A DNA stretch of 64,000 nt. Origin: Euglena gracilis. Lineage: Eukaryota > Euglenida > Euglenophyceae > Euglenales. The stretch is taken from NCBI GenBank assembly GCA_039621445.1, contig CP154954.1, positions 76,210,634-76,274,633 of the forward strand, in the 5' to 3' direction. The notes under the pieces were generated by a model that did no database searches, was not told where the DNA came from, and saw nothing but the letters and a program-made list of their open reading frames with translations. The translations under genes and the position numbers were made by a program. Of the stretch, positions 11,571-23,686 are shown one piece after another (positions within the stretch are counted from its first letter, which is position 1; each line of letters opens with the position of its first letter).

Positions 11571-13316
11571 CTGTGGGGAGGAGAAAAAAATGCGAAAACG
11601 TCGTCACACCCAGTGGTATAAATGTCCCATCCAAAGCCCCTCCCCCCCTCAGAGGTCCAGCACAAAGACAATGGGCTGCCTGGAAAAACGCGGCTGGCCG
11701 AAACCCTGCCTAGTCAATCAAATCAAAACAAAATACAAACTGCAAAATAATAAAACATCATCTGAAAACCTCAGACAACCAATTTCGACCCATTCAGGCT
11801 ATTCCCAAGTTCGGGCAATTAAGGGAACCCTCAAAAGCAAAAAAGAATTCCAGCCATCCTCTTGGCTAGTAACCAGACATTCATTTAGTGTGGTTCACAA
11901 AAGGCGTGTGAACCACAATTGTTTTTGGTGTCCACAGATGAACCACAAAATTTTTCTTGGTGTCCACAAATGAGCCACAAAATTTTTTGGTGCCTACCAA
12001 AAATTTTTGATGTCCAGAAAACTTGATAGAGAATCATAAAAAAAAAAACAATAAGCACTTTTATAACTAAAAGCGGATTGATTCTTAGACATTTTAACTT
12101 GTGAAGAGACTGTTTGTTAAATTTGTTTTGACTTTGGAGAAGGGGAGCCTCCAGGTGAGCTTGAAGAGGAGCCTCGAAGAGGGGACTCGAGGGTAGCATG
12201 GCTGTTTTCGTTGGTGTACGATTCTGTTTTTCTGCATAATTGTTTTTTAAATAATGTTTTTGTTTTTTTCGAAAAGCAAAAAAAAATTGAAAAAACAAAA
12301 AGCAAAAAAAAATCGAAAAAACAAACGGAAAAAAATTAGACCGAAATTTCCTTGATCGCAAGGGTGTCGAAATCTGTCAAAATGATTCAAAACAAAAATT
12401 GGCAAAATTGACGCCCAAAAATATGTGGTCAAAATATGCAGGAATGGGCAAATATGCTGTGGAAAACACCTCAAAACCTCGACATATGCAAAATATGCGC
12501 TAAACATGGGCAAATATGCAAAGTCTGCACTTTATGCTGGAAAAAAAAATTGGTTTCCTCCCAAAGGTGAACCACAAAAATATTTTTGGTGTCCACAGTG
12601 AACCACAAAATGACAACCACACTGTGGTGCACCACACTAAATGCATGTCTGCTAGTAACCCCCTGGGAGCTGGACCTCCCCCCATCTCAGAGGCTGGAAA
12701 GGTCCAGCTCAGAGGCTGGAGAATTTGGGCTAGCTGGAAAAAGGCTGCTCCCCCCATGGAGTCCCTTGTTAGAACTGTGCTGAGTTGGGGTCGAACTGGG
12801 TACCAAAAAATCGAAACAGCAAAAATGCCCCCAAAGCTGCCAATTATGCAAAAAAAAAACAACGATTTTTGACCCCAAATTTTCCCTGGCCAGCTTCGCC
12901 CATTTTTGGCCCATCTTTGCACCCTGAAAGTCAAAATATAATATAGAAAAATAAAATATAATACAAGGAAAATATTTAAATTTCGTCGATGGGGGAGGGT
13001 GGGTCCGAAGCTGGAGAATGGTTGTTGGCTGGAAAAAGGCTTCTGGGTGGCTGGACCCCCCCCCCAGGGGGATGGGGTCCCCTTCGGCTTAAATGACGCC
13101 TTGTTGGCTGCACAGGAGGGGCATTAAATGGCTCCGAGTATTTCACCCAGAGAAGTTTTTGCCAGAACTTGTCTTTGGTTGCTTATTGGAGGGGATTGAA
13201 ACATCCTCACCACAATGCGCACCACGAGACAAGCCATTATTTGGCTTTCTGCGTGATATGACTGCGTATTCCCAGACCAGAGGCCGTGCCTTCTCCGGCG
13301 GAGGGGCAAAACCTAC
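11571..13316. other. TTLL intron with dispersed repeats
   Basis: No exon recognised. Copies of the GGCTGGAAAAAGGCTGCT repeat at 12695-12745 and 13015-13060, and repeated GTGAACCACAAAATTTTT phrases at 11900-12000 and 12565-12610. Confidence 0.5.
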
Positions 13317-13360
13317 CTCGACTGAGGTCGGAGGGCTTGCAAATCCAGATGCAGTCCTCC
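13317..13360 (-). CDS. TTLL exon: WICKPSDLSRG (ATP-binding lysine)
   Basis: A 44-bp mini-exon bounded by CTGTCAG and CGAG|GTAGGT. It reads EDCIWICKPSDLSRG, with the KPSDLSRG motif whose lysine and arginine contact ATP. Its phase (one base in, one base out) links cleanly to the next exon, where the split glycine codon is completed. An earlier acceptor (GAACAG) would add KTPVR. Confidence 0.88.
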
Positions 13361-13878
13361 CTGACAGGGGTCTTCTGTTCAAAGCTCACGGGAGTGGAAG
13401 CCACAAACAGGGCAAAATTCAGTCCGTACCCCATCGCCAATGAGGCAAAACCATGTTTGTCCACTGGCTTCGTTTGCATCGGTCACACTTGTTGATCGCG
13501 TTCCCTTGTGGGTGGTGAAGAGGTCCCCAAGACACCGTGTGGGATGACCCGCCTGTTGGCTCTCGGGGTCTGTGGATGCCGGCACTTTGGAGAATGACTG
13601 ATGTTTGGCAGTGCCAAAAGACGACAAAAGCACAACTTTACACATTTAAGACAAAAGGGGTCTAACTTCCAGGGTATGGCCACCAGGCTATGGCACCTCA
13701 AACTTTTTCCAGGCGGCATTTTATACTGAGAATCTCCAATTTCTGCCGTGTTTTTGTATTGCGATTTCTGGTGGGGTATTTGGGATGCCCTAAGCTACTG
13801 CTGGGCCGTCCCAACCCCACATCCCTCTCTGAGGAGCACCTCCTTGTGCATGTGTAACTGGGAGAACTGGGAGAAAAC

Positions 13879-13988
13879 CCCTGTTTCCCACTACTCTTCG
13901 TGTCGGAGTAGCGCTGACAGAATTTGACGTACTCGTTAGGGAGCACCCAAGACTCGGGGCTGAAGTCGTAGATCGTGCCATACGTCCC
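13879..13988 (-). CDS. TTLL exon: YDFSPESWVLPNEYVKF
   Basis: Acceptor TTTGCAG is followed by GTYGTIYDFSPESWVLPNEY and VKFCQRYSD, the TTLL segment that precedes the nucleotide-binding lysine. The donor chosen (GG|GTTTTC) makes the phase fit the next exon. Alternatives a few codons earlier (AAGA|GTAGTG) would change the phase. The start is firm; the end is approximate. Confidence 0.85.
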
Positions 13989-16632
13989 CTGCAAACACAA
14001 CACTTTGTTGATGCACTCAAACACGATGGCAGTGCAAACTGTTTGTGTTTAACCTGGCTGGAATAAAAAAAAACAGAATCGCAATTTCAGTTTGTCAAAA
14101 GCGAATTATGTTTGATTTCCAAATCCCAACACCACATGATACCCAATAAAAATTTCCCACCACTTGGGGGGATGGAGCAAAAAATCCCAAATAAAACACC
14201 AAATTTGGGGCACCTAACGGCTCAAACAATTATTTTTTTTATGTAAAATCCCAATACCAGGGGGGGGGGATTTAGGCATCATTGGGCATGAATTGATTCT
14301 GTCAAAATTGGTGGTAGGAAAATGGCCCAGAAAAATTTTTGGCGGTTCCCTTTATAACAATGAAGGGCATGGAACTTTGGCACCCTTACGAAAGTTGCAC
14401 AACAAGCAGTTAAATTTCAAATGAATAAACAACACCGCTTTCGTGACGTGCCGGAGCAGGCTTTTGCTTAAAGACTTTGGCGGGAGGTCCACTGGCCAGT
14501 TGTTTTGCCAGACACCGGGAAAAAAAAACCAAAAAAGCCACCAGCTAGACCTCCCAGGGGGGGGGTCAACCCCCCTTGACTGGAAAAAAAAACTTTCGGC
14601 GCTGTGCGCCAAGGTGGAAATGAGGTTTTGACAGTGTAGGTTTTTTTGGCTGATTTTGTTCAAAAAAACCATACGGCCAAAAATGAGCATTTTTGGCAGG
14701 TTTTTGGGAGTCTGAAAAAACTTTTGGTGTTTCGCTGGAAAGAAAATCCACCAGCTTGCCCTTGCTAGCAGACCCCCCCCCCCACGGGCCCTGGGCGGTT
14801 TACTAGGATTTCCACCAGCCGAATTTGGGCTAGCTACAGTCGAGCCCCCGCCGGGGTTACTGTGAACCTTAATCAGAAGCCTGTTCTAAAAAGACCTTTG
14901 GTGGCATCTTCAAATAGATTTCAGATTGCTGTCTGCACAAATTGCGTGAACCAATTTTCATGATTCCCAAACCCTCGGAAATAAGCACAAAAATGATGAA
15001 AATTCTGATTTTACGGGACGCCTAGGCCAGAAATCTCAACGTAAAAAAATGTAAATACGATGCTCAGCCTGGAAGAAAAAAAATTCGCATTTTGGGAACC
15101 CAGAAAATGATGCACAGGTCGGCCAAAGAAAAATCCAAAACATGAATCGGATTTTTGGACTTTTGGAGGTCTCCGGCAACGGACCTTATTCAATTCGGTT
15201 CCAATCAGGGAGGGGGGCAGCTAGAGAAAAGTGTTGACTGGAAAAAAGGCGCTGGGTGAACCCCCCTGGGGGTGGCGGTCCAGGGGGGGGGGGGGGCTGG
15301 CGGCTGGCGGACCCAGTCGGTTCCCGAAAACCAGTAAAAGGCCAAATCGAGCTGGGTTTGGTGTTCTTCAACACCGTTCTTCAACACCAACCAAACCACA
15401 TGCTCACCGAATTTTGCCCACGTTCAACAAACCCATTTCTATAACCAACGAGCCCATTTCCGCACTTTTTTTTCCACTCAAGGGACCCGCCTCAAGAAAA
15501 AACCCTTGGGTGATGAGGTGTGCGTACTCATCCAATGATGACGAGGGCATTAGGGGTTTCAGAGACCCCACATCGAATCCTACTCCCCTGGTCACAAGTA
15601 AGGTGCACCATGGCTGACATTGTTGGTTATGGTGAACAGAGAGTGACGCCTTGCTCGTGTATTTATTTTTTGGCCAAAATGCCTTCATTTCAGCTGTTTT
15701 TGGTGACTTTGGTTTAATTTTGGACTTATTGTTTTTTTTCTATTCTAATTTTTCTAAGTCCTTTTTCCCTTAGGAATGTCACAAACTCAGCGCATTTTTG
15801 CGCATTGGGAGGTTTCAGACAAAATTTTGAGGCGAAACCCCCAAAAACCATCAAAAATAACCAGTTTTGGGCCCTTTCTTTTCGAAATTTTCGGCACTTT
15901 GCGCTGAAAATTTTTTCGGTCCAGTCCAGCTTGGCCAGGCTGGCCCCAACTTTATTTCAGCGGGGCAAATAATAAACCCCCAAATAATAAACCCCCGGTT
16001 TTATTATTTGGACACTCGAAGTCGGGGTCCAGGGGGGGGCGTTTATTATTTGGGGGGGGTTATTTGGTCAAAAATTTCGAGGTCAAAAGTCGACCCCAAA
16101 ACCCCTTCACGGGCTCCAATTGTCACTTTTTGGGGGCATTTTTGGGCTTTTTTTTGTCGAAAATGGGTGCTTTTTGGGCATTTCTGCACCAATTTCATCC
16201 ATTTTGTGATTCTTTTTTTTGCAACATTTCTGCTGATTTTTCCCTCTTCTTTTCTTTTGCCTTCACAGCTGTCGGAGGGGGTTTTATTATTTAGGCGGCC
16301 GAAGTCCTAAGGGGGGGTTATTATTTGGGGTGTTTACTGGCTAGGAACTATAACTAACTACTGGCTGGAAAAAAGTGCTGGTTGGCTGCACCTCCATCTG
16401 GCTTAAGAAAACCCCCATGCACAAGCTGATGATAGAAACGTGGACCAAAACGTTTATGCAGTGTGAAAAAAAGTTGGGGGCAATATGCGGCACAGACGCT
16501 CCTGATATTGAGTGTTCATTCTCAATCCCTCCCCAAACTCTGTGGTCACAGTCATTGGGCAGCTGAAAAAGCACCGGGCCTGAATTCGGTGGGGCAAAAG
16601 AGGGCACTCAGCCATGGGACGGGCGGACGCGC
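13989..16632. other. TTLL intron with mobile elements
   Basis: No exon recognised. Contains a G-rich repeat near 15190-15310 and the ATTATTTGG element at 15969-16335. Confidence 0.45.
15969..16335. mobile_element. ATTATTTGG / CCGAAGTC inverted-repeat element
   Basis: Left half carries CAAATAATAAACCCCC and TTATTATTTGGACACTCGAA next to a G-run. Right half carries TTTATTATTTAGGCGGCCGA, AGTCC and GGTTATTATTTGGGG. A similar two-ended structure occurs at 46741-47152. Exact ends and target site were not resolved. Confidence 0.55.
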
Positions 16633-16800
16633 CTTCATGCGACGCAGGTTGCGCAGCAGGGCGTCCTTCCGGGTCATGTCGGAGGACTTGGGGAAGTGGT
16701 TCACGCGCTGGTACGGGTAGTGGCACGTCGCGAGCTGCGACGCGGTGAACCGCACGGTCTTCCACCAGAGGTTCCAGTACGGCCCGCTGTTGGGGTCGTC
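16633..16800 (-). CDS. TTLL exon: NLWWKTVRF and QRVNHFPKS motifs
   Basis: Acceptor TTGTGCAG, then DDPNSGPYWNLWWKTVRF and, further on, QRVNHFPKSSDMTRKDALLR and NLRRMK, the classic N-terminal TTL-domain block. The only donor that keeps phase 0 into the next exon is AAG|GCGCGT, a GC donor. This gives RRMK joined to GTYGTIYDF, exactly the family spacing. The exon is 168 bp, in phase at both ends. Confidence 0.88.
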
Positions 16801-17020
16801 CTGCACAAGGGGTGGGGCGGGGTGGCGCAGGACAAATTGGGTTGGTGCGTGGTGGTGGGATGCAAGGAAGAGAAAATGAGTAGCAACTTGACTGAATGTG
16901 CGAGAGAAGAAATAAACGCCCCTGGCTGAAAAGCCTGAAAAGTGTAAGGTTTACAAACTGTGAAATTATTGAAAATTATAAATATTTGAAAGTTACCAGG
17001 GAGCGCAGTCGAAACCACAC

Positions 17021-17090
17021 CTCGGCATACTCTTCCCAGCCCTTGGTTAGCAGTACATCGCGGAGAACGGGCGGACACTTCTCCGGGACT
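17021..17090 (-). CDS. TTLL exon: first recognised, N-terminal part of TTL domain
   Basis: Acceptor CCCGGCAG precedes a frame reading VPEKCPPVLRDVLLTKGWEE then YAE, which matches the conserved segment just before the NLWWK motif of TTLL enzymes. The donor is ambiguous. GAG|GTGTGG at 17021 gives the best family match (YAE followed by DDPNSG). A stronger GTAACT donor would extend the exon to 16997 in the same phase and add WFRLRSL. Exons further upstream are expected but were not found with confidence. Confidence 0.75.
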
Positions 17091-18270
17091 CTGCCGGGAG
17101 AAATAATTGAGGAGAGCGGCACAGCCAGGTGGCAAAACTTCCAGGCGAGGGGCCAATCAAATCCCACAACTGAAGGCACACTTGATGGACCAAGCAAACC
17201 GCAAACAAATGGGCAGCGGGGCGTCCCCCAACGGCCTCTGGGTCCAATCGGGTGAATGGGGGAAAATTGTCCACCGGGAAAAAAAAGGTGTCGATGGCTG
17301 TTCAAGCCCCCCCGACATGTCGAACCCCCGCCCTCCGGTCGTTGGCAGTCTCATGAATTTCACTTTGCTTTATGCCCCCTGTCCACCAGCCACACCCCGG
17401 TTGGTTGATTTGGTAAATGTCTAATGGCTGGTAACGTCTGTCCTCCAGCAAGGGGGGCGGTCACTGGACATTGGGTTCTGACCAAAAAGGTGTCCTCTGA
17501 CTGGGGGGGGGGTTGTCGTTGGACAAGGGGTCTGAAACAAAAAGCCCTTGGACTGGGGGGGGACTACCCAATACCCCTATTCCAATTTCCAATTTCCACC
17601 TTTCGGCACCTTGTGCCAGAAAATTTTGGCATTGTTTGACAAACTTTTGCCAAACATTTTGACCCAATTTGGCGGCATTTTTTTTCAGCCCGGGACGAAG
17701 CATCGGGCTGAAAACATGGCAAAACCTCCAAAACGGTGTCCTCCAACCAGGGGGGGGGGGGCGTTAGACAAAGGGCGGCCGTTCGGACATGGGGGGGGGG
17801 GAGTAATAAGAGCAGTAGGAGTGGTAGAATTTAAAATCGGGTCAATGGTAATACGAGGGGGGAGTGGGTTGGCTAGAATATGGGGGATGTCGCTTGGGCC
17901 AGAGGTCCGCAGGAAGGTTCATGCTGTACCACACACCGAGCAACAAGGGTCATGCCATTGAAGAGCGGTCAGCAAGGGATTAAACCCGGCGCCATGGGTG
18001 ATGGTGCGGGGAAGAAGAGAGAAGGAGGTCTGTGGGAGAAATAGCTGCAATGACAAACATAATACCTGAAATACGTCCGGTATTGCTTTGTTCCGCCAGG
18101 TATGTAGTATTTAATGCCCCCAAATGATAAACCTCTGGCGTCATGCTGGGGGTTAGATGCATGAATATCACAAACAACACAAACAAATGAATTTCTTTGG
18201 CGGCTTTGCATATTCATCCTCCGTGGCTCCATATTCGAAGCTCTTTGGTCTGCATTTGGGGGAAAATGTC

Positions 18271-18555
18271 TCATCTGTTATGAAACTTTGCGAAAATTCT
18301 ATTGTGGAAATGGATAAAAACAACACAGGCTTCAGCCTTGGAATCTGACAGGATCATTCTCCCAACGTACTTGGCATAAGGCTGCAAGACATCATCATTG
18401 AGGAGTTCATGGGTTTTTATTTGTTTGTGCCCGGCCCTGTCATTAACTTGGCCACTACCAAATGCAACGACCTCCAAACCTGAGTCATCTGGGATGGTGT
18501 TTATGGAATGAATTGCAAAACAAATCTCCTTGAAAGTCACATCAAAATTTGCCAC
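18271..18555 (-). CDS. Unrecognised open frame, protein-like composition
   Basis: An open frame of 94 codons starting MANFDVTFKEICFAIHSINT and including LEVVAFGSGQ and LNDDVLQPYAKYVGRMIL. The composition is balanced, unlike the poly-G frames nearby. No family was recognised and no splice context is convincing. It could be an exon fragment, a decayed transposon or chance. Its strand agrees with the genes on both sides. Confidence 0.25.
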   Translation of the reverse strand: MANFDVTFKEICFAIHSINTIPDDSGLEVVAFGSGQVNDRAGHKQIKTHELLNDDVLQPYAKYVGRMILSDSKAEACVVFIHFHNRIFAKFHNR

Positions 18556-18759
18556 TGTCGTGAAATAGTATACAGGGTGCTGAGCAAATGAGTTAGTGGT
18601 GGGAAGGGGTGGAAATTCAAAAGCCAGGCAATTTTTTTGGGGGGGAAGTTAAGCAGGGGGGATTCCTATCTAGACCCAAGGAGGTGTTTGGCGGGATTTC
18701 CCACCCAACCCCACACGCCAAGACGGGGGGGGGGGCACACGCGGGGGGCACCACACTCG

Positions 18760-18864
18760 TGAAGCACGGGGTGGCTGTCATGCGAGCCGCTGCCGCTTTG
18801 CAGGCAGGGGCTCGTCCGGCTCGTCTGCCGTCGCTGCTCCCACTGCCTGGGGGTCGGGGCCATG
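18760..18864 (-). other. GC-rich block with ATG in good context, possible 5' exon
   Basis: A short frame beginning MAPTPRQWEQRRQTS in a GC-rich island about 1.7 kb upstream of the first recognised TTLL exon. The island resembles exons in composition, but neither splice site nor homology supports it. Confidence 0.15.
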
Positions 18865-20749
18865 GATTCGCTTAGCGACCCCCCGGGGGACGTTTTCCCA
18901 GGGTCCAACTTTTTTGACTCAACTTTATTCAACTCACCCATGCACAAACCCCCATACTGGGTGGGTCACCCACGTTTTGTACAGGGGAAGCCAACCCCTC
19001 CCAGGATGGAGGCGTTCAGGCCACCCCCCCCCTCAGCCTCAAGGCCAGGGGGGGGGGAGTCTGGGGCAGGAGATCCCCATAGAACCAAAATTCTTTCCTC
19101 CCCGCGCTTCGCACGGGCATACTTAGGTTTTTATCATCTGCTTTTGCCAATTTGGCGAAAAAATTCCCTGAAAGCACAACCTTGGACGCTTTTTGAAGCC
19201 CCTCAAAAAATTATGGCGCTTTGTGCCGTTTTTGTTTTTGTTTTACCCAGAGGCGATCCGGGACCATCCCCCCCAGGGCAGAGCGGGAAGGTCTGGTGGG
19301 GGGGGGTGGTCGACCCCCCACCTCTACCTGGGAGGTGGGGGGGGTGGGTCGACCCCACCCCACCCACCACAGCATTGAAAACGGAGATATTGGCCAGAAA
19401 AAAATTTGAAATTTTTTTGAAAATGAACCCAAAACACATGATTTTTTGATGGAAAACCACAATTTTTTTCACAAAAAAATCTCAAAAAATTTCAGGGTTA
19501 AAAATTGGTAGTTTTTAGGAGGGGGGTGAAAAAAACGAAGGTCAAAAAAGTGGACAAAAATTTTTGGCACAATCAAATTTTACTGACATTTTTTCTCATT
19601 GAATTTTTTTGGACTTTCAATGGCATTTTTTTTTGTTTTAAAAACCTCTCAAAATCAACATTTTGAGAAAAAGTTGATTATGGAAGGTGTGAAAAAATGG
19701 GGGTTTGGGGGGGTTTTGGGGGGACCCCCTATATGGGTCCCAAAACGGGTCAAAAAAAAAACACCCGGCGCCAAAGGTGCCAGAAAAGTTTATCGGGTCC
19801 AAAAATTGGTGCTCCTAGAAATACGGGAAGAGATGGGGAGGTGGTTGACCCCCCCCACCCACCATGCAGGGGGTGGGGGGGTGGTCGACCCCCCCCCACC
19901 CACCACCCTGGCTGTTCGACCGATTCCCGTTCTGCCCTGATCCCCCCCCCCATTTAATACCCTGCCCACACACCCTGGGGGTGGGTCCAACCAGCAACTT
20001 TTCCCAGCCTGCTTGGTGCTAGTGATCTTTAAGAAAACCCTTCCCAGCCGTAGATTCACTTCACAACTGTGTGGTCCCCCTGGAGACCGGGGTTTTGAGA
20101 GTGGGTGGGTGGATTGGGGCTAGAACCCACCCCTGAGGGGGTGGGGTGAATTGTGCCGGGCTCAACTGGAAATTTTTTCAAGGGTTTTTGGCCGATTTTG
20201 GGTGGGTTTCGGGTGGGTGGGTGGGCGGAAGGGGGTCACTTCAATACCCTGGGGTGGGGTTCGGGGGGGGGGGTCCTGCCGGTTGGAGGCTGGAGGCTGT
20301 AGGCTGGACCTAGCTGGTTCCCCGAAAACAGGTAAAAAAAGCTCCCACTCAAAAATGCCATTTGGGCCATTTTCGACCACTTTTTTTCAACCACTTTCGT
20401 GCTGGGCTGGCCCCCAACCTCATTTCAGCGGATCTCCCAGGGGGGGGTCCGCAGCCCAGCTGGGGACCACTGGCTGGAAAAAAGGTGCTGGCCGGCTGGA
20501 CCCCCCCCCAAGGGTGGGGTCCAGGGGTTTTTCTTAAGCCCAGGGGGGGGTCCCCCCCCCTGCCCCCCCCCCCCCCCCCCGGGGCGTCCCAGGGGATCCA
20601 CTCGCTTTTCCCTGAAACTTCGGCGCCGAAAAGAACATCCACCCCCTGGGGGGACCCCCCCCCCCAGGGGGCTCGGCCAGACCCACCCCCCCGGGTGTCC
20701 AAGGGTGAAAACCCCTGGTGGGGTCCCCCTCGGCTTCAGAAAACCCATG

Positions 20750-20990
20750 GACATGGGCAGGCAGTGGGGCCGGCGGCGCGGGGGCGGGCGGAGGGGGGCC
20801 CAGGGCGGCCTGCGCCAGCAGGAGGAGGTGGGGGCAGGCGGCAGGGGCGGCGGGCGGCGGGGCGGGCGGGGACGCCCGGGAGGGCAGGGCTTCGGCCGTG
20901 GCGTGGCGTGGCGGCACGGCGCGGGCGGGGCGGGGTGGGGCGGGGTGGGAAGCCCGGGGGGTGGGCCCCACAGATTCACTTAGTGACCCC
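20750..20990. repeat. G-rich low-complexity block
   Basis: GGCGGG-type repeats that would encode Pro/Ala runs on the minus strand. It is followed by a TTCACTTAGTGACCCCCCC boundary resembling the one at about 18866-18895. Treated as repeat, not gene. Confidence 0.6.
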
Positions 20991-22890
20991 CCCAGGGGAG
21001 GCACTCTTTCCCGGGCCTAAACCCACCCACCCACTTCTTTCAAAAACCTGCCCAACCACCCACCCACCCGAAACCCAGCCAGAACTGGCCGAAAACAAAA
21101 CTGGCCCCCCAGCAGGGACACACCACTCAAAAACACACACACACACACAAAACGAAAATTTTGTCAAAACCAAAAAAACATAAAAAAAACAACAAAAAAT
21201 GCATTTGAGTCCCCCCCCTCCCCGATCCTGACCTGGGGGGGGGGGTGGCGAGAATCCCCCCATCAGCCATGACGTTTGCAAGGTAAAACTCAGTCGCCGT
21301 CAAAGGCGCTGGAATTCCTCGCCTCTGACCTCAAATTGGGGCCCCTGGAGGAAGCAGACCCATCTGGGGCGTTGCTTCATGACTGGGGGGAGGATCTGGA
21401 AAAAATGGACTGGCCAGATGGACTACTACTTGGCTGAATATGAATCTGGCTGAAAAATTTAGATACTTTGCAAGCACCCAGTTCCACCCTGGGTTGGGCC
21501 AGGTCGAGTCGAGAACAATTCCCTAGCTAGGGGGGGGGTCAGCCAGTTGCCGTTTCCCAAAATTATCCAGTCATTTGAGCTGCGGTTTTGGTCCGTTTTG
21601 GTCCATTTTTTTGCACCGCCAAAAGTAAAAAAAAATGCGAAGGAGCCAAATCTAAAAAAAAGGGGGGGGAAGGCTGATTCACCCGCCCACTAATAGGGTT
21701 TCTGAGGTTCCAGTTCAGCCCTGGGGTTGGGGAATGGGTGGGGTGGGTCTGGAGCGGGGGCATTTCTTGCCGGAGGCAGGATTCTGGCCTGCCCGCAGTA
21801 CCAAAAGCTGCCATCCCCTCCCCAACCCCAAAAAAACAAAGGAGGAAACATGGGAGATGCTTTGGGGATTTTCAGCTTATAAAATAGTGGTGGCAGAGAT
21901 AAGCAGAGATAGTGGCACATGCAACCTTCCAGTTCTTTGATTGGGATTGGCTGGCACGTGCTTGTTTCCTGTGCTGTGGATGTCGACAGGATGCGAAAGC
22001 CTGGAAAAAGAGTCGAATGGGGGAGTTGATTGGTGGGCTGAATGCCGGTCGAGCAGTTGTGAGGACCAACTTTGCGAACATTTGGACTTCAGAAAAAATA
22101 TATTCTTGAGTCCATCATGGGCCATTCCACAAGAAAGGAGAAATCAGAAATGACGTAAACGCTTTGGAAAAAACAACAGCATGGCATTATCACTTTGTGT
22201 CAATCCTTTTTCGCATTACCACCAGAAACATCTAGCACTGTGAATATGGTGAGCAAACTGCTCAGAAATGCGTCGTTTGCAAATGTCATGTGTGTAACAA
22301 CGACTGTTTCCTTACCACTCATCGGTGATATACACCATGGACTATGCCAGTGGTCTGTGTCTTTGATGGCCTTTTGTGCTTCGCTTTGCATTATAATATG
22401 ACACCAATAACAAATGCCACGCCATCGAGAGCCTCCTGCTGGACCTGTCCTTCAAGACATTTTTTCTCTCCCTTCAAAAAGTGACCCTCGAGTTTGGGAA
22501 ATGTGGACAATATGTCAGGGGTGTAGGGTTCAGATGGGTTAAATGGGTTCGGGGTTTGGAGCAGATTAGGGATTTGGACCAAAATTGAGACATAAACCCA
22601 ACTTTAACCCTAAACCCTGCACAAATCCCCCCACTGCTGCAAGAAGTGGGACCACCTCCTTGTTGGACAATCTTGTTTACATTGACAGAAACAGACTGAA
22701 AATTAGCGATCTTGTATTTCTTTGTTGTGTTTGCTCTATTACAGTCTTTTCGGACCCTTGGGAAGTAACCCCGACTGCCAAAAGTGGGGACTACTGCCCC
22801 TGCCCTTAGAATCCCAATGCCCCCCCCCCCCGGGGGGGGCATTAGGGTGATCCCTGCCAGGCACCTATGGTCACTTCCCAATTTGGTGCT

Positions 22891-22940
22891 CTGGTCGGCC
22901 CTGGTCGGCCCTGGTCGGCCCTGGTCGGCCCTGGTCGGCA
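22891..22940. repeat. 10-bp minisatellite CTGGTCGGCC, array 1
   Basis: Five head-to-tail units. The same unit returns in two arrays about 650 bp away. Confidence 0.95.
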
Positions 22941-23356
22941 AATAGTCGGCCATAGGTGGGGGTATCCGTCACAGAAAAAATGTGAAGGGATGCAATGATT
23001 TTCTGAATTGTCTCGCTAAGATCAAAAGGAAGTGCCCCATAAAGCCTCCATTGGCTCCCCAAAAGCAACCAAAATGACCTAAAATGGCTTGAAATAACCA
23101 AAAATTACCCAAAAACAAAATCCACAAAAGATTGTGAAAAATGACCCAAAATTACCAAAAGGGTGCAAAAATGGCCAAAGTGCCCTAAAAAATGCTCAGA
23201 TTGACCCAAATTGGCCCAATATTTGCCCAATCAGTGACAAATAGCCCCCAAATTAGCAAAAACTGATCCATAATGGCCAAAATGGGTGTAAAACTGGAGA
23301 TTTGTGAGAAAATTATCCAAAAATAGGTTCAGTTCTTCAAAATATACAAAAAAAAG

Positions 23357-23462
23357 CCAGCATCACCCAGCATCGCCCAGCATCGGAACCCCACCTCTGG
23401 TCTCCAAAAATCCAGCATCACCCAGCATCACCCAGCATCGCCCTGGAACGCCCAGCATCATC
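23357..23462. repeat. CACCCAGCATC short tandem repeats
   Basis: Eight or so imperfect copies of CCCAGCATC with short spacers, lying between the minisatellite arrays. Confidence 0.8.
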
Positions 23463-23536
23463 AGAGATGCTTGTTCCAGAGGCAAAGCTGCCGAATTCCT
23501 TCATCCATTCCCCTTCGGTCGGCCAACCACATGCAA

Positions 23537-23686
23537 GTCGGCCCTGGTCGGCCCTGGTCGGCCCTGGTCGGCCCTGGTCGGCCCTGGTCGGAACCCCCAC
23601 CTATGGGGGTCCTGAAAACCATAGTCGGCCCTGGTCGGCCCTGGTCGGCCCTGGTCGGCCCTGGTCGGCCCTGGTTGGCCCTGGTG
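23537..23686. repeat. 10-bp minisatellite, arrays 2 and 3
   Basis: Two arrays (23537-23591 and 23624-23686) of the CTGGTCGGCC unit, separated by ACCCCCACCTATGG. The complement of that spacer follows array 1 at about 22950-22965, so arrays 1 and 2 look like the two ends of one inverted structure. Confidence 0.9.

Noticed and set aside
20362-21183. A 273-codon plus frame rich in Gly, Pro and Arg
   Set aside because: Composed of poly-G/C repeat and low-complexity sequence; no domain, and similar frames are open on the opposite strand.
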